In this document: positions 57,691 through 64,000 of the stretch, piece by piece
Layout of the letters: each line of letters opens with the position of its first letter
Numbering within the stretch: the first letter of the stretch is position 1
Assembly: GCF_045679555.1 (NCBI RefSeq)
Contig: NC_092092.1
Span: 15,868,735 to 15,932,734, forward strand
DNA length: 64,000 nucleotides
Direction of reading: 5' to 3'
Origin: Salvelinus alpinus
Taxonomy: Eukaryota; Chordata; Actinopteri; Salmoniformes; Salmonidae
Position numbers and translations under genes: made by a program
Notes under the pieces: generated by a model
The model's database searches: none
What the model saw: the letters and a program-made list of their open reading frames with translations, nothing else
What the model was told of the DNA's origin: nothing

Positions 57691-57754
57691 ACCAAATAAA
57701 ACAATTTGTGATTTCATCAATGTGCGAATAACTAGTATTAATATAACTGGTATT

Positions 57755-59207
57755 AGGACATGGTATTAATATAGAAACATAGCCTTATGGGGACATGGTG
57801 TTAATATAGAAACATGGGGACATGGTATTAATATAGAAACATAGCATTATGGGACATGGTGTTCATATAGAAACATAGCCTTATGGGACATGGTGTTAAT
57901 ATAGAAACATAGCATTATGGGACATGGTGTTTATATAGAAACATAGCCTTATGGGACATGGTGTTTATATAGAAACATAGCATTATGGGACATGGTGTTT
58001 ATATAGAAACATAGCCTTATGGGACATGGTGTTAATATAGAAACATAGCATTATGGGACATGGTGTTTATATAGAAACATAGCCTTATGGGACATGGTGT
58101 TAATATAGAAACATAGCATTATGGGACATGGTGTTAATATAGAAACATAGCATTATGGGACATGGTGTTTATATAGAAACATAGCCTCATGGGACATGGT
58201 GTTAATATAGAAACATAGCATTATGGGACATGGTGTTAATATAGAAACATAGCATTATGGGACATGGTGTTTATATAGAAACATAGCCTTATGGGACATG
58301 GTGTTAATATAGAAACATAGCATTATGGGACATGGTGTTAATATAGAAACATAGCATTATGGGACATGGTGTTAATATAGAAACATAGCCTTATGGGACA
58401 TGGTGTTAATATAGAAACATAGCATTATGGGACATGGTGTTAATATAGAAACATAGCATTATGGGACATGGTGTTAATATAGAAACATAGCATTATGGGA
58501 CATGGTGTTTATATAGAAACATAGCCTTATGGGACATGGTGTTTATATAGAAACATAGCCTTATGGGACATGGTGTTAATATAGAAACATAGCCTTATGG
58601 GACATGGTGTTAATATAGAAACATAGCCTTATGGGACATGGTGTTAATATAGAAACATAGCATTATGGGACATGGTGTTAATATAGAAACATAGCCTTAT
58701 GGGACATGGTGTTAATATAGAAACATAGCCTTATGGGACATGGTGTTAATATAGAAACATAGCATTACTGCGGACATGGTGTTAATATAGAAACATAGCA
58801 TTATGGGACATGGCTGTTAATATAGTAAACATAGCCTTATGGGACATGGTGTTAATATAGAAACATGAGCCTTATGTGGACAGTGGCTGTTAATATAGTA
58901 AACATAGCATTATGGGACATGGTGTTAATATAGAAACATAGCATGTATGGGACATGGCTGTTTATATAGAAACATAGCATTATGGGACATGGTGTTTATA
59001 TAGAAACATAGCATGTATGGGACATGGCTGTTAATATAGTAAACATAGCATTATGGGACATGGTGTTAATATAGAAACATAGCATGTATGGGACATGGTG
59101 TTTATATAGAAACATAGCATTATGGGACATGGTGTTAATATAGAAACATAGCCTTATGGGACATGGTGTTAATATAGAAACATAGCATTATGGGACATGG
59201 TGTTAAT
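57755..59207. repeat. minisatellite, 34-bp unit, about 43 copies
   Basis: The unit is gggacatggtgttaatatag followed by aaacatagcattat, with (c/a)ttat and ttta variants. A patch at 58765-59080 has scattered one-base insertions in the unit. Confidence 0.96.
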
Positions 59208-61123
59208 AGTGGCTGTATTGTAAACACAGACCTGTTACTGCAGACTGGACCTCATGTTGTAGTGGCTGTATTGTAAACACGGACCTGTTACTGCAGACTG
59301 AACCTCATGTTGTAGTGGCTGTATTGTAAACACGGACCTGTTACTGCAGACTGAACCTCGTGTTGTAGTGGCTGTATTGTAAACACAGACCTGTTACTGC
59401 AGACTGAACCTCATGTTGTAGTGGCTGTATTGTAAACACAGACCTGTTACTGCAGACTGAACCTCGTGTTGTAGTGGCTGTATTGTAAACACAGACCTGT
59501 TACTGCAGACTGGACCTCATGTTGTAGTGGCTGTATTGTAAACACAGACCTGTTACTGCAGACTGAACCTCATGTTGTAGTGGCTGTATTGTAAACACAG
59601 ACCAACATCTGTTACTGCAGACTGAACCTCATGTTGTAGTGGCTGTATTGTAAACACGGACCTGTTACTGCAGACTGAACCTCATGTTGTAGTGGCTGTA
59701 TTGTAAACACAGACCTGTTACTGCAGACTGAACCTCATGTTGTAGTGGCTGTATTGTAAACACGGACCTGTTACTGCAGACTGAACCTCGTGTTGTAGTG
59801 GCTGTATTGTAAACACAGACCTGTTACTGCAGACTGAACCTCGTGTTGTAGTGGCTGTATTGTAAACACAGACCTGTTACTGCAGACTGAACCTCATGTT
59901 GTAGTGGCTGTATTGTAAACACGGACCTGTTACTGCAGACTGAACCTCGTGTTGTAGTGGCTGTATTGTAAACACAGACCTGTTACTGCAGACTGAACCT
60001 CATGTTGTAGTGGCTGTATTGTAAACACGGACCTGTTACTGCAGACTGAACCTCATGTTGTAGTGGCTGTATTGTAAACACGGACCTGTTACTGCAGACT
60101 GAACCTCATGTTGTAGTGGCTGTATTGTAAACACGGACCTGTTACTGCAGACTGAACCTCGTGTTGTAGTGGCTGTATTGTAAACACAGACCTGTTACTG
60201 CAGACTGAACCTCATGTTGTAGTGGCTGTATTGTAAACACGGACCTGTTACTGCAGACTGAACCTCGTGTTGTAGTGGCTGTATTGTAAACACGGACCTG
60301 TTACTGCAGACTGAACCTCGTGTTGTAGTGGCTGTATTGTAAACACAGACCTGTTACTGCAGACTGAACCTCGTGTTGTAGTGGCTGTATTGTAAACACA
60401 GACCTGTTACTGCAGACTGAACCTCGTGTTGTAGTGGCTTTATTGTAAACACAGACCTGTTACTGCAGACTGAACCTCGTGTTGTAGTGGCTGTATTGTA
60501 AACACAGACCTGTTACTGCAGACTGAACCTCATGTTGTAGTGGTTGTATTGTAAACACGGACCTGTTACTGCAGACTGAACCTCGTGTTGTAGTGGCTGT
60601 ATTGTAAACACAGACCTGTTACTGCAGACTGAACCTCGTGTTGTAGTGGCTGTATTGTAAACACAGACCTGTTACTGCAGACTGAACCTCGTGTTGTAGT
60701 GGCTGTATTGTAAACACAGACCTGTTACTGCAGACTGAACCTCGTGTTGTAGTGGCTGTATTGTAAACACGGACCTGTTACTGCAGACTGAACCTCATGT
60801 TGTAGTGGCTGTATTGTAAACACAGACCTGTTACTGCAGACTGAACCTCATGTTGTAGTGGCTGTATTGTAAACACAGACCTGTTACTGCAGACTGAACC
60901 TCATGTTGTAGTGGCTGTATTGTAAACACGGACCTGTTACTGCAGACTGAACCTCATGTTGTAGTGGCTGTATTGTAAACACAGACCTGTTACTGCAGAC
61001 TGAACCTCATGTTGTAGTGGCTGTATTGTAAACACGGACCTGTTACTGCAGACTGAACCTCATGTTGTAGTGGCTGTATTGTAAACACAGACCTGTTACT
61101 GCAGACTGAACCTCATGTTGTAG
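59208..61123. repeat. minisatellite, 53-bp unit, about 36 copies
   Basis: The unit contains gtagtggctgtattgtaaac, acagacctgttactgcagac and tgaacctcatgtt. It directly follows the 34-bp array without a spacer. Main variants are cag/cgg and cat/cgt. Confidence 0.97.
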
Positions 61124-61414
61124 AACCAGATTTACTTTGGAAACATGACTGTCATGTACATTTTTTGCAGTGTACAATTATAACTAGGAATTCTTCAAAC
61201 GGGAACCATGTACTTGGTCTGTTTCACTCTGCCAGTTTGCCTTTGAAGAACTGATGTCCTTCTAGCCTGGTCCCTGTTTATGCTGCTTTAACAACTCCTA
61301 TATAGTCAATAGCAAAACAGCACAAAGATCTGGGACAAGGCTAACTTCCACTCATGCTATTTATCAAAAAATAACACTCAAACAGCAACACAGTAAGTTA
61401 AGACTTAATATATA

Positions 61415-61420
61415 TTTATT
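61415..61420 (-). terminator. strn: candidate strn polyadenylation signal AATAAA
   Basis: Minus-strand ATAATAAATATA about 1.28 kb downstream of the striatin stop codon. Assigned by position only. Confidence 0.4.
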
Positions 61421-62695
61421 ATAGGTATTTGCAATTTTACACCCAATGTTTTTGTAAAAACGGACACCATTGTGAAAACCTTTCCGCATGAACTCCACCT
61501 CCCTCAAAAAAACTGTTCTGTAAAATAACTTCTGTTTCAAGACCTTTTTAAAGCAAAGGCACATTTGTCAATAAGTGTTCTTAAAAGGAAAGCAGAGAGA
61601 GAGAAAGGCTGGCTGGAGGCAGGCAGAGTAGACAGAGTCAGTCTTAGAAACGGCAAGGAATAGTGAGATGCCACAGCCAGCCAGTCAGCCTTCAGTAAGT
61701 ACCCCACATCTCCATCACAACACAACTCTGAACCTGACTTGGAGGAGAGGAGGGACCAGGGAGCAGACAGGGGTCTAAATGGGATACGCCTGGGGTTCTG
61801 GGGAAATGAGAGGCCTGGGGTTCTGGGGAAATGAGAAGCCTGGGGTTCTGGGGAAAATGAGAGGCCTGGGGTTCTGGGGAAATGAGAGGACTGGGGTTCT
61901 GGGGAAATGAGAGGCCTGGGGAAATGAGAGGCCTGGGGTTCTGGGGAAATGAAATGAGAGGCCTGGGATTCTGGGGAAATGAGAGACCTGGGGTTCTGGG
62001 GAAATGAGAGGCCTGGGGTTCTGGGGAAATGAGAGGCCTGGGGTTCTGGGGAAATGAGAGGCCTGGGGTTCTGGGGAAATGAGAGGCCTGGGGTTCTGGG
62101 GAAATGAGAGGCCTGGGTTTCTGGGGAAATGAGAGGCCTGGGGTTCTGGGGAAATGAGAGGCCTGGGGTTCTGGGGAAATGAGAGGCCTGGGGTTCTGGT
62201 TAATGGGCTTGGTGACATGGGGAGGGGGTAGGGTTAGGGGGTTAGGGCATGGTGCTCCACCTCTCCAGTGAGTCTACACTATAAAACACCTGTCAGTCTG
62301 TCTTCAACCCCTCGCTAGCTGTGAAGACAGAGCATAAGACTAGTCTGAACCATAGAGTCAGTCTGTGTGGGTGTTCATTGGATGCAGGTTGAGGAGGAGG
62401 GTCTCTGTGGCCGGTCACACCCAGGGGCCTGCCTGGATTATAGAGGGAGGAGGAAGTCTTGTGCCCAATAGCAGTTCTCCTAACAGACCTCCCAGTCAAC
62501 CACAGCCCCTCTGGAGGAGGGCCTATTCTGGGGCTTAGTAGAGGCTATTGGCTGCACCATCCACCAGTCAAAACAGGGAACCAGTAGCGTGAGAGGGGAT
62601 ATGTGTGAGGTGAAGTCTGCGTAGCACCCCACACGCCCACATCTATTGGTCCCTGGAGCTGGGAAGCTGTGTCAGTGGACTGTGATTGGTCCTCG
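61421..62695 (-). other. strn: probable strn 3' untranslated region
   Basis: Non-coding sequence after the striatin stop, interrupted by the 25-bp array at 61788-62200. No coding frame is convincing. Confidence 0.45.
61788..62200. repeat. minisatellite, about 25-bp unit, about 16 copies
   Basis: The unit is cctggggttctggggaaatg followed by agagg. It would lie in the striatin 3' UTR if the poly(A) site near 61415 is right. The 147-codon minus-strand frame over it is an artefact. Confidence 0.95.
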
Positions 62696-62865
62696 TCATA
62701 CGAACACCTTGGCGAGGGCGTCTGCCCCAGCGGAGGCGATGTAGGCCTTAGAAGGGTGGAAGGCCACGTCATGGATAGACTCATCATTCTTCTTCCTGTG
62801 AGCTGTAAACTCCTGGATACACGTCTTAGTTTCCAGGTTCCACAGACGAATAGAGCAGTCATGAC
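62696..62865 (-). CDS. strn: strn last coding exon
   Basis: 170 nt; two bases complete the split serine codon, then 55 codons and TGA. It ends GADALAKVFV, diagnostic of striatins. Confidence 0.93.
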
Positions 62866-63922
62866 CTGAGGGAGGAGAGGAGAGAGGGATTAGGGAGGGG
62901 AAAATTATCAAAAAGGAGAGCAGGAAGAAGGGAGAGGAAAGTGAACAGTAGGTGGGCGACAAGGCAGTTCACATAAAGTATACAGCTCTGGTGTCCCCCA
63001 GGGCTCAGGTCTAGGCCCTCTCCTGTTTCATAACGTGTACAGCTCTGGTGTCCCCCAGGGCTCAGTTCTGGGCCCTCTCCTGTTCTGGTGTCCCCCAGGG
63101 CTCAGTTCTGGGCCCTCTCCTGTTTAATAAAGTGTACAGCTCTGGTGTCCCCCAGGGCTCAGTTCTGGGCCCTTCCTGTTCTGGTGTCCCCCGGGCTCAG
63201 TTCTGGGCCCTCTCCTGTTCTGGTGTCCCCCAGGGCTCAGTTCTGGGCCCTCTCCTGTTTTATAAAGGGTACAGCTCTGGTGTCCCCCAGGGCTCAGTTC
63301 TGGGCCCTCTCCTGTTCTGGTGTCCCCCAGGGCTCAGTTCTGGGCCCTCTCCTGTTTTATAAAGTGTACAGCTCTGGTGTCCCCCAGGGCTCAGTTCTGG
63401 GCCCTCTCCTGTTCTGGTGTCCCCCTGGGCTCAGTTCCAGGCCCTCTCCTGTTCTGGTGTCCCCCAGGGCTCAGTTCTGGGCCCTCTCCTGTTTTATAAA
63501 GGGTACAGCTCTGGTGTCCCCCAGGGCTCAGTTCTGGGCCCTCTCCTGTTCTGATGTCCCCCAGGGCTCAGTTCTGGGCCCTCTCCTGTTTTATAAAGTG
63601 TACAGCTCTGGTGTCCCCCAGGGCTCAGTTCTGGGCCCTCTCCTGTTCTGGTGTCCCCCAGGGCTCAGTTCTGGGCCCTCTCCTGTTTTATAAAGTGTAC
63701 AGCTCTGGTGTCCCCCAGGGCTCAGTTCTAGGCCCTCTCCTGTTTTATAAAGTCTGTCATATCATCACGTGCAGAATGACAAGGTATATATCTAGCTGAG
63801 TATGTTAGAAATCATTGTTATGGAGAGTTACTTACTGCCAGACATCAGATAGAGCCCGTTGGGGTCGACAGCTAGACTGGTAACAGCATCCAGGTGGGCC
63901 ACCATTGAGTGGATCAGCTTCC
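62696..63922 (-). CDS. strn: striatin C-terminal part (last two coding exons)
   Basis: Striatin is a WD40 scaffold and regulatory B''' subunit of PP2A in STRIPAK complexes. Exons seen: 63836-63922 (acceptor CTCTTCAG, donor GTAAGT) and 62696-62865 (acceptor CCCTCAG, stop TGA). Joined in phase they encode KLIHSMVAHLDAVTSLAVDP, then LYLMSGSHDCSIRLWNLETK and so on to the family terminus ASAGADALAKVFV. These are the last WD40 blades. IQEFTAHRKK and ESIHDVAFHPSK favour STRN over STRN3 or STRN4, from memory. The rest of the gene lies beyond the right edge. Confidence 0.92.
62977..63751 (+). repeat. minisatellite derived from a LINE reverse-transcriptase motif
   Basis: Composite units (short about 40 bp, long about 58 bp) contain ctctggtgtcccccagggct, cagttctgggccctctcctg and often ttttataaagtgtacagct. 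On the plus strand each unit translates to SGVPQGSVLGPLLF, the conserved reverse-transcriptase motif of L2/CR1/Rex-type LINEs. It lies in the last striatin intron, antisense to the gene. Confidence 0.92.
63836..63922 (-). CDS. strn: strn penultimate coding exon
   Basis: 87 nt with canonical splice sites, encoding a WD40 blade segment VAHLDAVTSLAVDPNGLYLM. Confidence 0.93.
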
Positions 63923-64000
63923 CTGAAGAGTTCAATTGGACAACATTTGTTCATTTAATGTTTCTGCTTTCCGTGTGAAGGTTAAGCTTTCTTTGAGTGC

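Noticed and set aside
61775-62218. 147-codon minus-strand frame rich in S, F, P
   Set aside because: A 25-bp array in the probable striatin 3' UTR. The frame is kept only by chance indels.
63048-63799. Apparent reverse-transcriptase gene
   Set aside because: Only one motif (SGVPQGSVLGPLLF) is present, repeated in tandem. No palm-domain YxDD or other RT block.

Overview
The window is a piece of a teleost nuclear genome, most likely a salmonid (Salmo, Oncorhynchus or Salvelinus type). The reasons are split vertebrate genes with GT-AG introns, several Tc1-like transposons whose DNA closely resembles familiar salmonid copies, a LINE tail of the salmonid RSg-1 type, and several dispersed repeats I know from salmonid sequence. 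No prokaryotic or CRISPR feature is present.

Genes. The main gene is memo1 on the minus strand. Nine coding exons between 55389 and 17421 join in phase with canonical splice sites and give a 297-residue protein, the same length as human MEMO1. Metal-site residues fall at the human positions (H49, H81, D189, H192, C244). Upstream on the same strand are an isolated terminal exon of a DPY30-like gene (57404-57476), a tRNA-His(GUG) gene (56609-56680), and the last two coding exons of striatin (62696-62865 and 63836-63922), which runs off the right edge. DPY30 lies next to MEMO1 in human, so part of the order is ancestral.

Repeats. By rough addition, some 27 tandem arrays (unit length 2 to 71 bp) occupy about 38 kb, close to 60% of the window. 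Nearly all non-coding space in memo1 is arrays or transposons. Most long open frames in the window are array artefacts, because a unit whose length is divisible by three keeps a frame open on both strands.

Mobile elements. Intron 1 of memo1 carries an apparently intact 4.46-kb PIF/Harbinger transposon (50740-55201), with terminal inverted repeats, an 8-exon Myb/SANT-like protein gene and a 4-exon DDE transposase gene. Intron 7 holds a head-to-tail chimera of two Tc1 families. Intron 8 holds an internally deleted Tc1. A solo-LTR-like insertion and many old fragments lie elsewhere.

Most unusual observation. In four of eight memo1 introns (2, 4, 6, 7) the minisatellite starts at the 3' splice site and every unit copies that acceptor, so the pre-mRNA carries tens to more than a hundred tandem decoy acceptors before the exon. 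Intron 8 has a related array built on the sequence just upstream of its acceptor, with a branch-point-like motif. A similar layout on the plus strand at 4421-4915 may mark another exon. A further array in a striatin intron is made of a LINE reverse-transcriptase motif.
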